Of a stretch of 64,000 nt of DNA, positions 52,586-61,323 are shown in pieces. The DNA is from Rhodobacteraceae bacterium UBA6197 (lineage in GTDB: Bacteria > Pseudomonadota > Alphaproteobacteria > Rhodobacterales > Rhodobacteraceae). Numbering within the stretch: position 1 is the first letter of the stretch; each line of letters begins with the position of its first letter. The translations under genes were made by a program, and so were the position numbers. The notes beneath the pieces were generated by a model. It worked only from the letters and a program-made list of their open reading frames with translations, made no database searches and was not told where the DNA came from. Location of the stretch: positions 109,413-173,412 of the forward strand of contig DISZ01000008.1 of NCBI GenBank assembly GCA_002422085.1, read 5' to 3'.

Positions 52586-53557
52586 TCAGACATCCAGTCC
52601 CAACGCCTTGGCCTTGCGGTAAAAGGTGGCACGGCCAATGCCCAACGCGCGTGCAGCGGCGCTGACATTTCCGCCACTGCGGGCCAGCGCGCGGGCCATT
52701 TCGGCCTTTTGTGCCCCGTCCAGACCGGCGCGCGCGCCACCCTCCAGCAGATCAACCGCCGCCAGACGGCCCATCACCTGGGCCTCGAGCCCCAGCGCAC
52801 GTCGCGCGGCACGGGTGGCGCCGACGACCAGATCGTTGCGGTCGATGGCCAGCAGCATCACCCCTTGCGGTGCCGCCTCGCCCGCCCCGGTCGACAGGAT
52901 CCGCGCCCCGTCGAAGCAGGCCCGAAACAGATCCGCCTCGATCCGCTGCGCCGCATCCTGCACCGTCAGCGCCACCAGACGGGCATAGCCCTCGGACATG
53001 TCGGCGCGGGTCGAGGACACGTCGATCACCCCGGCCAATTCGCCCTCGGCACCGAAAACCGGCGCCCCCATGCAGGTCAACCCGGTGTTGTGGGCGCGGA
53101 AATGCTGATCGCGATAGACCACCACCGGGCGCGCTTCGGCCAGACAGGTGCCGATACCGTTGGTGCCCTCGGCGCCCTCGGACCAGTCACTGCCCGGCAC
53201 CAGGCCGGCGCTGTGGAAATACCCCGCATCGCCGTCGCGCACCCGCTCATCCAAAATCAGCCCGGCCGCGTCGGTCAGCAGCACCGAACAACCCGCATCG
53301 CCCGCCGCGCGCGCCAACCGATCCAGCACCGGCCCCGCAATCGAGACCAGCAGCCCCGAGGCTTCGCGCCGGGCAGCCATTGCGGCGGCGCCCAGACGTT
53401 CGGGCTCGCCACGCAAGGCAGGATCGATCTTGTGGTGGATCAACGACCGGCGCCAGGACGCGGCAAACCCCGAGCGCCCCAGCGCCACCGGCGACTGCAC
53501 GACGGAATGAACGATCTCGGCATGATTGCGCGCCGGCGCGCGACGATCTGCGACCAC
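52586..53557 (-). CDS. AcoR-like regulator (GAF plus Fis domain) lacking an AAA+ domain
   Basis: A 323-residue protein. An N-terminal AcoR-type segment (ALGRSGFAASWRRSLIHH) leads to a GAF domain with WSEGAEGTNGIGTCLAE, QHFRAHNTGLTCMGAPVFG and LAGVIDVSS; a PAS-like stretch and a Fis helix-turn-helix (GGNVSAAARALGIGRATFYRKA) follow. The sigma-54 AAA+ module (GAFTGA etc.) of true AcoR is absent. I start it at the GTG at 53557, preceded by GGGGAGG at eight bases; an ATG 32 codons upstream has a weaker site. A likely regulator of the acetaldehyde dehydrogenase operon 5 kb away. Confidence 0.85.
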   Translation of the reverse strand: MVADRRAPARNHAEIVHSVVQSPVALGRSGFAASWRRSLIHHKIDPALRGEPERLGAAAMAARREASGLLVSIAGPVLDRLARAAGDAGCSVLLTDAAGLILDERVRDGDAGYFHSAGLVPGSDWSEGAEGTNGIGTCLAEARPVVVYRDQHFRAHNTGLTCMGAPVFGAEGELAGVIDVSSTRADMSEGYARLVALTVQDAAQRIEADLFRACFDGARILSTGAGEAAPQGVMLLAIDRNDLVVGATRAARRALGLEAQVMGRLAAVDLLEGGARAGLDGAQKAEMARALARSGGNVSAAARALGIGRATFYRKAKALGLDV

Positions 53558-53679
53558 GGCAAAAGCCTCCCCGCTTTCCGTTGCGTCAGAAGTCCCGAGA
53601 ATAGGCCGATTCGTCCAAATCGCAATCGGCTTGGTCCGGTGCCGGGCGCACATGCGGTCCCGCCGCCGCGCCCGCCCCG

Positions 53680-54423
53680 CTAGTCGTCGCTTGGCGCGTC
53701 ATGGCGACGCCCGCGAAACCCTTGCGCCACCACGAATTTTTCAGAACTGTCCTGACGGCTGGCGGGCGGTTTCACATTGGCGACCTTGGTAAAGTTCTTC
53801 TTCAAGATGGTCTGAAGCTCGTTCTCGGCGCCGCCGGCCAACACCTTGGCGACAAAGGTGCCGCCCTCTTCCAGCACGTCAAAGGCAAACTCTGCCGCCG
53901 CCTCACACAGCATGATGATGCGCAAATGGTCGGTCGCCTGATGCCCCGACGAGGCCGCCGCCATATCCGACATCACCACATCGGCGGGGCCGCCCAGCCA
54001 ATCCTTGACCTGCTGATCGGCGCCCTCGCCCAGAAAATCAAGCACATGGATTTCGGCCCCGGCAATCGGCGACACCTCTTGCAGATCGACCCCCAGAACG
54101 GTGCCGACCTTCTTGCCCTTCTTCTCGCCCAACGCATTGACCCGTTCCACCGCGACCTGACACCAGCCACCGGGCGCGCAGCCCAGATCGACGACCCGGG
54201 CGCCGGGCACGAGAAAGCGGTATTTGTCATCCAGTTCGAGGATCTTGAAGGCGGCGCGGCCGCGATAGCCCTCTTTCTTGGCGCGCTGCACATAAGGGTC
54301 GTTGAGCTGCCGTTCCAACCACAAGGTCGAGCTGAGCTTGCGCCCGCGGGCGGTCTTTACCCGCACCCGAAGATCGCGCTGGCCGCGCCCGGAGGTGTTC
54401 TTGCCTGTCGGTGCCTTGGTCAT
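53680..54423 (-). CDS. rlmE: 23S rRNA (uridine-2552 2'-O)-methyltransferase
   Basis: A 247-residue FtsJ-family enzyme. The N-terminus TGKNTSGRGQRDLRVRVKTA is typical of alphaproteobacteria; YRGRAAFKILELDDKY, VVDLGCAPGGWCQVA and VVMSDMAAASSGH carry the SAM site and the catalytic Lys-Asp-Lys residues. The ATG at 54423 follows the ppx stop by one base; another ATG at 54438 is possible. Confidence 0.93.
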   Translation of the reverse strand: MTKAPTGKNTSGRGQRDLRVRVKTARGRKLSSTLWLERQLNDPYVQRAKKEGYRGRAAFKILELDDKYRFLVPGARVVDLGCAPGGWCQVAVERVNALGEKKGKKVGTVLGVDLQEVSPIAGAEIHVLDFLGEGADQQVKDWLGGPADVVMSDMAAASSGHQATDHLRIIMLCEAAAEFAFDVLEEGGTFVAKVLAGGAENELQTILKKNFTKVANVKPPASRQDSSEKFVVAQGFRGRRHDAPSDD

Positions 54424-54424
54424 C

Positions 54425-55540
54425 TCAGAATGTTCCATCCTCAATCAATACGCCATCCGCCGCCATCTGGGCGTAAAGCAGCCCCTCGCGCAGGCCACGG
54501 TCCGCGACCGACATCCGGTCCGTCGGCCAGACCCGCATCAGCGCCTGCAAGATCGCCGCCCCCGACATGATCAGCGTGTGCCGATCGCGGCCGATGCGCG
54601 GATCGGACCGCCGCCCGTCAGGCCCCAACAACAGATAGGTGCGGATCACCGCGTCAATCTGATCCGAGGACATCGTCAGCCCGTCCACCTTGGTGCGGTC
54701 ATAGCGGCGCAGGCCCAAATGACAAGCCGCCACCGTCGTCACCGTGCCACTGGTGCCGATGATCTGGAACCCCTCGCGCGGGCTGCCGGCGGAATAGGGG
54801 CTGAAATCGGCCAGCTTTTCCTCAAAGAACCAGCTCATCAGCGCAAACCGCGCCGAGTCGTCCTCGACATCGGCAAACTGGTCCTTCAGCGTTGCCACCC
54901 CCAAGGGAACCGAAATCCAGTCCACCACCTTCGCCGCCGGCTCGGCGCCCTGATCGGCGTTGAACCCGGCCGAAAGTCGCATGATCGCGCGGGCCCGGTC
55001 CGGGCCGGGAACGCCGGTCAGGTCGATCCAGACCAGTTCGGTCGAGCCGCCGCCGATATCAACCACCAACAGCTGTTCGGTGCGCGCGCTGACCAGCGGC
55101 GCGCACGAGATGACGGCCAGACGGGCCTCTTCCTCGGGTTGGATAATCTCCAGCGGCAGGCCGGTTTCACGCTTGACGAACCGCATGAAGTCGCGCGCAT
55201 TGCGGGCGCGGCGGCAGGCCTCGGTGGCGACCAGCCGCATCCGGATGACACCATGGGTTTCGATCTTGCGCCGACAGATCTGCAACGCCTGAACCGTGCG
55301 CGCCATCGAGGCACGCGACAGCTTGCCCGAGGCCTCAAGCCCCTGACCCAGCTGAACAGCTTTCGAAAAGCTGTCCACCACATGGAACTGGCTGCCCACC
55401 GGCCGGGCAATCAGCATGCGGCAACTGTTGGTGCCGAGGTCCAGCGCGGCGTAAAGCTCGGCTGGTTCGGCGAGAGGGGTGCCGGGTGGCTCTACCGCCT
55501 TCGGGAACGCGCCCGCACCCACGGGACGCCTGGGCGCCAT
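54425..55540 (-). CDS. ppx: Exopolyphosphatase / pppGpp phosphohydrolase (Ppx/GppA family)
   Basis: A 371-residue actin-fold phosphatase. Motifs are YAALDLGTNSCRMLIARP (phosphate 1), RLVATEACRRARN, and VVDIGGGSTELVWID (phosphate 2). It lacks the long C-terminal extension of E. coli Ppx, as is usual in alphaproteobacteria. GGAGGG eight bases before the ATG at 55540 supports the start. Operon with rlmE. Confidence 0.92.
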   Translation of the reverse strand: MAPRRPVGAGAFPKAVEPPGTPLAEPAELYAALDLGTNSCRMLIARPVGSQFHVVDSFSKAVQLGQGLEASGKLSRASMARTVQALQICRRKIETHGVIRMRLVATEACRRARNARDFMRFVKRETGLPLEIIQPEEEARLAVISCAPLVSARTEQLLVVDIGGGSTELVWIDLTGVPGPDRARAIMRLSAGFNADQGAEPAAKVVDWISVPLGVATLKDQFADVEDDSARFALMSWFFEEKLADFSPYSAGSPREGFQIIGTSGTVTTVAACHLGLRRYDRTKVDGLTMSSDQIDAVIRTYLLLGPDGRRSDPRIGRDRHTLIMSGAAILQALMRVWPTDRMSVADRGLREGLLYAQMAADGVLIEDGTF

Positions 55541-55896
55541 GTCAACGCCCTCCGATTTCAAGTTATCCCCAAGGTAGGACGAGCCGCCGCCGGGCGCAAG
55601 CCCGCGATCGGCCAAATTGGAAATGCGCTTGCGTCGGGGAGGCACCCGGCCCGGGCACCCGGCCCGGATGTGGCGCAAGAGTATTTCAGCCAAACAGAAG
55701 CAGCACGGTGCCACAATGCCCGCACGCGCGCCCCGTGCCGCTAGGCCGGCCGATTTCGCGGTCTTTGGGCGTGCGCGGCCGGGGTCCGGGGCCCGGCAAA
55801 GGTGCGACAGGTCGCGGACCCCGTGCAACATGTCGAAATCCGTCATCGAACGTGTCGTTTTGACGCGTATCAGTTGGCGCACGGAGGGAATCATTC
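55541..55896. other. Divergent intergenic region with a repeat half copy
   Basis: Promoter region for ppx (minus) and the one-carbon operon (plus). It contains a direct duplication of GGCACCCGGCCCG at 55641-55666 and, at 55678-55701, a reversed half copy of the dispersed repeat (GAGTATTTCAGCCAAACAGA). A strong Shine-Dalgarno (GGAGGGAA) leads into the gene at 55897. Confidence 0.6.
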
Positions 55897-56202
55897 ATGG
55901 CGGAAATCACCATCGTTTACTGGCGCGACATCCCGGCCCAGATCATTGCGGGCAAGGGACGGCGGGGGGTCAAACGCGCCCTGCCCGAGCGCTTTGAACA
56001 GGCGATCGACCGTTGTGCGATGAAGATCGGCGCGCGCGACAGCGACGCCTATCTGGCGGAATGGCGCAAGGCGTCGCCGGTCACCCGACCCGGCGACGAT
56101 GACGACGCGGCGACGGCGGAACTTGCCCGGGTCGTCTCGGACTACGACGACGCGCGGATCGCGGCGTTGATCGCAAATGACGGCTGGGAACGGCCCGCCT
56201 GA
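55897..56202 (+). CDS. 'Virulence factor' family protein of the one-carbon operon
   Basis: A 101-residue protein starting MAEITIVYWRDIPAQIIAGK with GRRGVKRALPERFEQAIDRC and DAYLAEWRK, matching a small family annotated as virulence factor. The name is historical; in Rhodobacterales it adjoins methylenetetrahydrofolate reductase and pterin methyltransferase genes, as here. No enzyme motif is visible; a role in folate-linked methyl transfer or methionine synthesis is an inference from context. Confidence 0.82.
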   Translation: MAEITIVYWRDIPAQIIAGKGRRGVKRALPERFEQAIDRCAMKIGARDSDAYLAEWRKASPVTRPGDDDDAATAELARVVSDYDDARIAALIANDGWERPA

Positions 56203-56213
56203 GGGAGATGAAG

Positions 56214-57134
56214 ATGGCGCTTTTGAACTTCCGCCGCGAGGCGGCCCCGGCCCGGATCTCAGCTGCAGACGCGGCCGACAAGAACGTTTTGGCCGCGTTT
56301 CTGGACAATTGCTCGATCGAGGTGATGCCGCGCACGGCGGCCAATATCGACGACTTTCGCCCCCTGCTGACGCCCGGCACGCGGGTCTACATTGCCCATA
56401 TCGAGGGCACGCCGATTGACGAAATGGTCGCCACCGCGGCGCGGCTGCGGGCCGAGGGGTATGAGCCGATGCCGCATTTTCCGGCGCGGATCATTGCCGA
56501 TGGCGCGACGCTGAAAGACTGGATCGCGCGGTATCGGGGCGAGGCCGATGTGCGTCAGGCGCTGCTGCTGGGTGGCGGGGTCAGCACGCCCGCGGGGGAT
56601 TTCGACAACTCGATGCAGATGCTGGACAGCGGCGCCTTTGACGGGTTCGAACGGCTTCATGTCGCCGGGCACCCCGAAGGCAACCGCGACATCGACAAGG
56701 ACGGTGGCGAGGCGGTGATCTTGCAGGCGCTGAAATGGAAACAGGACTTCGCCGACCGTTCCGACGCGCAGATGGCGATCGTGACGCAGTTCTGCTTTGA
56801 GGCCGCGCCGGTCATCACCTGGGCCAACCGGCTGGCCGCCGAGGGCATCCGCCTGCCGATCCACATCGGGGTGGCGGGTCCGGCCAAATTGCAAACGCTG
56901 CTGAAATTCGCGATCTCCTGCGGCGTCGGACCCAGCTTGCGGGTATTGCAAAAGCGCGCGCGCGATGTGACCAAGCTGCTCATGCCATTCGAACCGACCG
57001 ATTTCGTAACCCAATTGGCCCGCCACAAGGCCGCGACCCCCGGGTTCGGCATCGAATCGGTGCATTTCTTTCCCCTCGGGGGCATCAAGACCAATGCCGC
57101 CTGGGTGGCGGACCACAAAAAGGGTAATTCATGA
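56214..57134 (+). CDS. Methylenetetrahydrofolate reductase family protein
   Basis: A 306-residue TIM-barrel MTHFR-like protein. It has SIEVMPRTAANIDDF near the N-terminus, LLLGGGVSTPAGDFDNSMQ, AGHPEGNRD, MAIVTQFCFEAAPVITW and LPIHIGVAGPAKLQTLLKF, consistent with FAD and folate binding. It should produce methyl-tetrahydrofolate for the next gene's product. GAGGGAG before the second ATG (56214) favours that start over the ATG two codons earlier. Overlaps the next gene (ATGA). Confidence 0.88.
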   Translation: MALLNFRREAAPARISAADAADKNVLAAFLDNCSIEVMPRTAANIDDFRPLLTPGTRVYIAHIEGTPIDEMVATAARLRAEGYEPMPHFPARIIADGATLKDWIARYRGEADVRQALLLGGGVSTPAGDFDNSMQMLDSGAFDGFERLHVAGHPEGNRDIDKDGGEAVILQALKWKQDFADRSDAQMAIVTQFCFEAAPVITWANRLAAEGIRLPIHIGVAGPAKLQTLLKFAISCGVGPSLRVLQKRARDVTKLLMPFEPTDFVTQLARHKAATPGFGIESVHFFPLGGIKTNAAWVADHKKGNS

Positions 57135-58096
57135 CGCGCACTGTTCTTGAGAGCAAAACGAAAACCGTGGTGATCGGCTTTGACGAGCCCTTCTGCGTGA
57201 TCGGCGAGCGGATCAACCCGACCGGGCGCAAGAAGCTGGCGGCCGAGCTGGAAGCGGGCGACTATTCCACCGTCGAACGCGACGCGCTGGAGCAGGTAGC
57301 CTGCGGCGCGATGGTTCTGGATGTGAACGCCGGCGTTGTCTACAACTCGAACCCGAACCCGAACGAGACCGAACCGCCGCTGATGACCTCGATGATCGAA
57401 CTGGTGCAGGGGCTGGTCGATGCGCCGCTGTGCATCGACAGCTCGGTTCCCGCGGCGCTTGAGGCGGGATTGGCGGCGGCGCATGGGCGGCCCTTGCTGA
57501 ACTCGGTCACCGGCGAGGAAGACCGGCTGGAGCTGGTGCTGCCGCTGGTCAAGAAATACAACGTGCCGGTGGTGGCGATCTCGAACGACGACAGCGGCAT
57601 TTCGATGGACCCGGACGTGCGCTTTGCGGTGGCCAAGAAGATCGTGCAGCGGGCCGCCGATTTCGGCATTCCGGCGCATGACATCGTGGTGGATCCGCTG
57701 GTGATGCCGGTCGGGGCCTTGTCGACCGCCGGGCGGCAGGTGTTCGAACTGGTGCGACGGCTGCGCGACGAGCTGGGGGTCAACACCACTTGCGGCGCGT
57801 CGAACATCTCGTTCGGGTTGCCGAACCGGCACGGCGTCAACGCGGCATTCCTGCCGATGGCGATTGGCGCGGGCATGACCTCGGCCATCATGAACCCGGT
57901 TCGCAGCGTCGAGATGGAGGCCATTCGCGCCGCCAACCTGCTGATGGACCACGACGCGAACGGCGGCGACTGGATCCGGTTCGCGCGGGTGCTGGACGCG
58001 GTGCGCGAAGGTGCAACCTTTGCCGAGGCCAGTCAGGCAGCGGCGGCGGCCAACACCGGGCGTGGCGGGCGCCGCGGCGGGCGCGCCCGCGCCTGA
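57131..58096 (+). CDS. Methyltetrahydrofolate:corrinoid methyltransferase-like (pterin-binding) protein
   Basis: A 321-residue pterin-binding TIM barrel of the AcsE/MetH-pterin type: FCVIGERINPTGRKKL, GAMVLDVNAGVV, CIDSSVPAALEAGL, LLNSVTGEEDR, DIVVDPLVMPVG and TTCGASNISFGLPNR. It would move a methyl group from methyl-THF to a corrinoid protein encoded elsewhere. With its neighbours it fits the split, multi-protein methionine synthase route reported for Rhodobacterales. The tail is Gly/Arg-rich. Confidence 0.87.
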   Translation: MTRTVLESKTKTVVIGFDEPFCVIGERINPTGRKKLAAELEAGDYSTVERDALEQVACGAMVLDVNAGVVYNSNPNPNETEPPLMTSMIELVQGLVDAPLCIDSSVPAALEAGLAAAHGRPLLNSVTGEEDRLELVLPLVKKYNVPVVAISNDDSGISMDPDVRFAVAKKIVQRAADFGIPAHDIVVDPLVMPVGALSTAGRQVFELVRRLRDELGVNTTCGASNISFGLPNRHGVNAAFLPMAIGAGMTSAIMNPVRSVEMEAIRAANLLMDHDANGGDWIRFARVLDAVREGATFAEASQAAAAANTGRGGRRGGRARA

Positions 58097-58464
58097 GGCT
58101 TTGCTGAGGCTGAATGGGCGATCTTCTGGATGCCCCGGTTTTCCGGGGCATTTCCATGTGCACCAGCCGGCCCCGATGGCGCGGCAGATCCCGGCCCATG
58201 TTTCCCATATCGAAACACTGCGTTTCCCAAATATGGAGATCCGCCCCTGCCGATTCGGCCCGCCCGGTGAAAGCGGCGCGCCAAATTGGCTGAAAACGGC
58301 CTGCGCGGCTGTGACCCATGGCATCAACAGGGCGTGGGCGGACCCGTCGCCGGCCACCATACTTGCGATTCCCTCAAAAAATACTCATTGTGTCACAACT
58401 ATTTACTAGGCGGAGTTAATGTCGCCTCCTAACCTGAGCCTCTAACCTAGGAATACGCACTGCC
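58097..58464. other. Intergenic region after the one-carbon operon
   Basis: No gene is seen. It has a terminator-like hairpin at 58130-58151 and an AT-richer stretch (about 58360-58460) that likely holds the promoter of the DUF2927 gene, including the imperfect direct repeat CCTCCTAACCTGAG/CCTCTAACCTAGG. Confidence 0.5.
58130..58151 (+). terminator. Hairpin terminator after the one-carbon operon
   Basis: A perfect 9-bp stem (ATGCCCCGG/CCGGGGCAT) with a TTTT loop lies 34 bp after the methyltransferase stop. The following T tract is short, so termination may be partial. Confidence 0.65.
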
Positions 58465-59940
58465 ATGCGTCACGAATGTCTGCCATCCGCAGCAGCCTTG
58501 GCCCATGCGGCCAAACTTGCCCGGCGCTTGCGTCGGCCAGCGCGGTCGGGTCTTGATGGCCTGACCCGTCCGGCGGCGCTGATCGCGGCACTGGCGCTGG
58601 GCGGTTGCGCGCCGCCACCGGACGACGGGCCGACGGCGCGGGCCATGTCAACGGCGATCAGCCTGCCGCTGGCGGATCCGGTTCAGGGCCTATCGACAGC
58701 GGTGCCACCGGCGCGCAGCCCATCCAACGCCGCTCTTGCGCGCGATTTCATGGAACTGTCGTTCTATCTGGAAAGCGGGCGCGCCCTGCCCCGGTTCACC
58801 CGCTTTGAAGGGCCGGTGACGATCCGCACCACGGGCGCGGTGCCGCCAAATGCCGGACCCGATCTGGCCGGGCTGACAGCGCGGCTGCGCCACGAGGCGG
58901 GGATCGACATCACCATAGTCTCGGCAGCCGACGCCTCTATTTCCGTCGAATTCGTGCCCAAGCGCCAGATCCAGGCGCAGGTGCCCAACGCCGCCTGTTT
59001 CGTGGTCCCGAACGTCTCCAGCTGGGATGACTACAAACGCAGCCGACGCAGCGGGAAATCCGATTGGGCGCAGCTTCAGACCCGCACCCGAGCCACGGTC
59101 TTCGTTCCCTCGGACGCCGCGCCGCAAGAAGTCCGCGACTGCCTTCATGAGGAGGTCAGTCAGGCGCTGGGGCCGCTGAACGACCTCTACCGCCTGCCCG
59201 ATACGGTCTGGAACGACGACAATTTTCACACCATTCTGACCGGCTATGACATGACCATTCTACGCGCCTATTACGCGCCCGAACTGCACAGCGGCCTGTC
59301 CGGTCCCGAGGTGTTTTCGCGGCTGCCGGCGGTGCTGGCGCGGGCCAACCCCTCGGGCGGCGCGGTCACCGGGGCGGACAACCCCGGCGACACGCCCCGC
59401 GCCTTTGTCGCGGCGCTCGAGCGGGCGCTGGGCGCCAAGGCCAACCCGACCCGGCGTCAGGCCGCCGCGCGTGAAGCGGTGCAGATCGCCACGGCCCGGG
59501 GCTGGCACGATACCCGCGCCGGGTTCGCGTGGTTTGCGCTGGGTCGGCTGAGCATAAAGGACGCGCCCAAAACCGCCTTCAATGCCTTTGTTCAGGCCGG
59601 TGCGATCTACCGCACCATACCGGGGGCAGACATTCAGGCCGCGCATGTGGATATGCAGCTTGCCGCCTTTGCGCTGGCAAACGGACGCGCACAGGATGCG
59701 ATCGCTTTGGCGAACCGCGCGCTCGGGCCGGCGATCGAGGGCGAAAACGCGGCCCTGATGGCAACACTTCATATGATCCGGGCCGAGGCCTATCAATCCT
59801 TGGGCAACACCGCCGAGGCGCGTCAGGCCCGGCTCGACTCGGCGTCATGGGCGCGCTATGGGTTCGGTTCCGATGCGGCCGTGCGCAGACGCGCCGCTGA
59901 GGTCGCCGCGCTTGCCAATTCAGGGGCGCGACTGAACTGA
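58465..59940 (+). CDS. DUF2927 lipoprotein with TPR-like C-terminus
   Basis: A 491-residue protein. After a basic N-terminus comes a lipobox-type signal (LIAALALGGCAPP), so it is probably a lipoprotein. A DUF2927 domain contains VQAQ-type ACFVVP and the motif CLHEEVSQALGPLNDLYRLPD, in which HEExxQ resembles a metalloprotease helix. The C-terminal third is helical with repeated Ala-rich pairs (AFVQAGAIYRT, AFALANGRAQDAIALANRAL) like TPRs. Function unknown. The usual lipoprotein start may be downstream of the given ATG. Confidence 0.8.
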   Translation: MRHECLPSAAALAHAAKLARRLRRPARSGLDGLTRPAALIAALALGGCAPPPDDGPTARAMSTAISLPLADPVQGLSTAVPPARSPSNAALARDFMELSFYLESGRALPRFTRFEGPVTIRTTGAVPPNAGPDLAGLTARLRHEAGIDITIVSAADASISVEFVPKRQIQAQVPNAACFVVPNVSSWDDYKRSRRSGKSDWAQLQTRTRATVFVPSDAAPQEVRDCLHEEVSQALGPLNDLYRLPDTVWNDDNFHTILTGYDMTILRAYYAPELHSGLSGPEVFSRLPAVLARANPSGGAVTGADNPGDTPRAFVAALERALGAKANPTRRQAAAREAVQIATARGWHDTRAGFAWFALGRLSIKDAPKTAFNAFVQAGAIYRTIPGADIQAAHVDMQLAAFALANGRAQDAIALANRALGPAIEGENAALMATLHMIRAEAYQSLGNTAEARQARLDSASWARYGFGSDAAVRRRAAEVAALANSGARLN

Positions 59941-59964
59941 CGCCAGCAACGCCGGGAGACGCCG

Positions 59965-60129
59965 ATGATCGTTATTCTTGCTGCAGTGATCGGCGGCCTG
60001 ATCGGCTTTCGCCGCGCCCAGAAGCGCGGCGGCAACGGCTTTGATCTGGCGCAATATGCTGCCGTTCACGCGATTGCCTTTGGCCTGCTGGGCCTGTTTG
60101 TCACGCTTTTCATCGACCGAATGACCTGA
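59965..60129 (+). CDS. 54-residue two-helix membrane protein
   Basis: A short gene between the DUF2927 and VWA genes. It starts MIVILAAVIGGLIGFRRAQK, has a polar loop (RGGNGFDLAQY) and a second helix (VHAIAFGLLGLFVTLFI), ending DRMT. GGGAG lies six bases before the ATG and the next gene starts 12 bp after its stop, so it belongs to the same transcription unit. Too short for usual cut-offs; function unknown. Confidence 0.7.
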   Translation: MIVILAAVIGGLIGFRRAQKRGGNGFDLAQYAAVHAIAFGLLGLFVTLFIDRMT

Positions 60130-60141
60130 CCGGAGGACCGC

Positions 60142-61323
60142 ATGTTCCTGCCCTTTTTCGAGGCCTTGCGACGCGGTGGCGTGCCGGTTTCGTTGCGCGA
60201 ATATCTGGGCTTTCTGGAAGGGCTGTCAGCGGGCCTTGTGACCTATGACATCGACGGGTTCTACTATTTCGCGCGCACCGCGATGGTCAAGGACGAACGC
60301 CACCTCGACCGCTTTGACCGGGCCTTCGCCACCGCCTTTGCCGGGCTTGAGGCGATCCCCCCCGAGGCGGTTCTGGACGCCGTCGATCTGCCCGCAGGCT
60401 GGCTGGAAAAGCTGGCCGAAAACCTGCTGACCCCGGAAGAGCGGGCCGAAATCAAGGCCTTGGGCGGTTTTGACGCCTTGATGAAGGCTTTGCGCGACCG
60501 TCTTGCCGACCAGAAGAGCCGCCATCAGGGCGGCTCCAAATGGATCGGCACGGCGGGCACCAGCCCGTTTGGCGCCTATGGCTACAACCCCGAAGGCGTG
60601 CGCATCGGTCAGGATGCCAGCCGCCATCAGCGCGCCGTCAAGGTCTGGGACAAGCGCGAATTTCGCGACTTTGACGACACCGTCGAACTGGGCACCCGCA
60701 ACATCAAGATTGCGCTGAAACGGCTGCGCCAATGGGCGCGCCACGGTGCCGAAGAAGAGCTTGACCTGCCCGGCACGATCCGCGCCAGCGCCGAGGCGGG
60801 CTATATCGATGTGCGCACCCGCCCCGAGCGCCACAACGCGGTCAAGGTGGTGCTGTTTCTGGACGTGGGCGGTTCAATGGATGCGCATGTGCGGCTGCTG
60901 GAAGAGCTGTTTTCAGCCGCGAAATCCGAATTCAAGCATCTTGAACACTACTACTTTCACAACTGCCTTTACGAGGGTGTCTGGCGCGACAACCGCCGCC
61001 GGTGGGAAGAAAAGACCCCGACATGGCAGGTGTTGAACAGCTATGGCACTGATTATAAATGCATCTTCGTCGGTGACGCCGCGATGAGCCCCTACGAGAT
61101 CTCGCACCCCGGCGGCGCGAATGAACATTGGAACCCCGAGGCCGGCGCGGTCTGGCTGAACCGCGCCCGAACCCAATGGCCGGCGCATGTCTGGCTGAAC
61201 CCCAGCCCCGAACGGGTCTGGCCCTACTCCCAATCCACCGCGATGATCCGCGACATCTTTGAAGACCGGATGTATCCGCTGACGCTTGAGGGCATCACCC
61301 GGGCGATGAAGGTGTTGGGATGA
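60142..61323 (+). CDS. CoxE-like VWA-domain protein
   Basis: A 393-residue protein of the CoxE/VWA type. The N-terminal half is helical (FFEALRRGGVPVSLREYLGF), followed by a VWA domain at ~residue 232. The MIDAS motif, DxSxS in the standard form, reads Asp241-Val-Gly-Gly-Ser here, so one Ser is Gly. GTDYKCIFVGDAAMSPYE gives the third metal position. Relatives work with MoxR-type AAA+ ATPases in metal-centre assembly, but no such ATPase is next to it. Overlaps the next gene by ATGA. Confidence 0.87.
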   Translation: MFLPFFEALRRGGVPVSLREYLGFLEGLSAGLVTYDIDGFYYFARTAMVKDERHLDRFDRAFATAFAGLEAIPPEAVLDAVDLPAGWLEKLAENLLTPEERAEIKALGGFDALMKALRDRLADQKSRHQGGSKWIGTAGTSPFGAYGYNPEGVRIGQDASRHQRAVKVWDKREFRDFDDTVELGTRNIKIALKRLRQWARHGAEEELDLPGTIRASAEAGYIDVRTRPERHNAVKVVLFLDVGGSMDAHVRLLEELFSAAKSEFKHLEHYYFHNCLYEGVWRDNRRRWEEKTPTWQVLNSYGTDYKCIFVGDAAMSPYEISHPGGANEHWNPEAGAVWLNRARTQWPAHVWLNPSPERVWPYSQSTAMIRDIFEDRMYPLTLEGITRAMKVLG

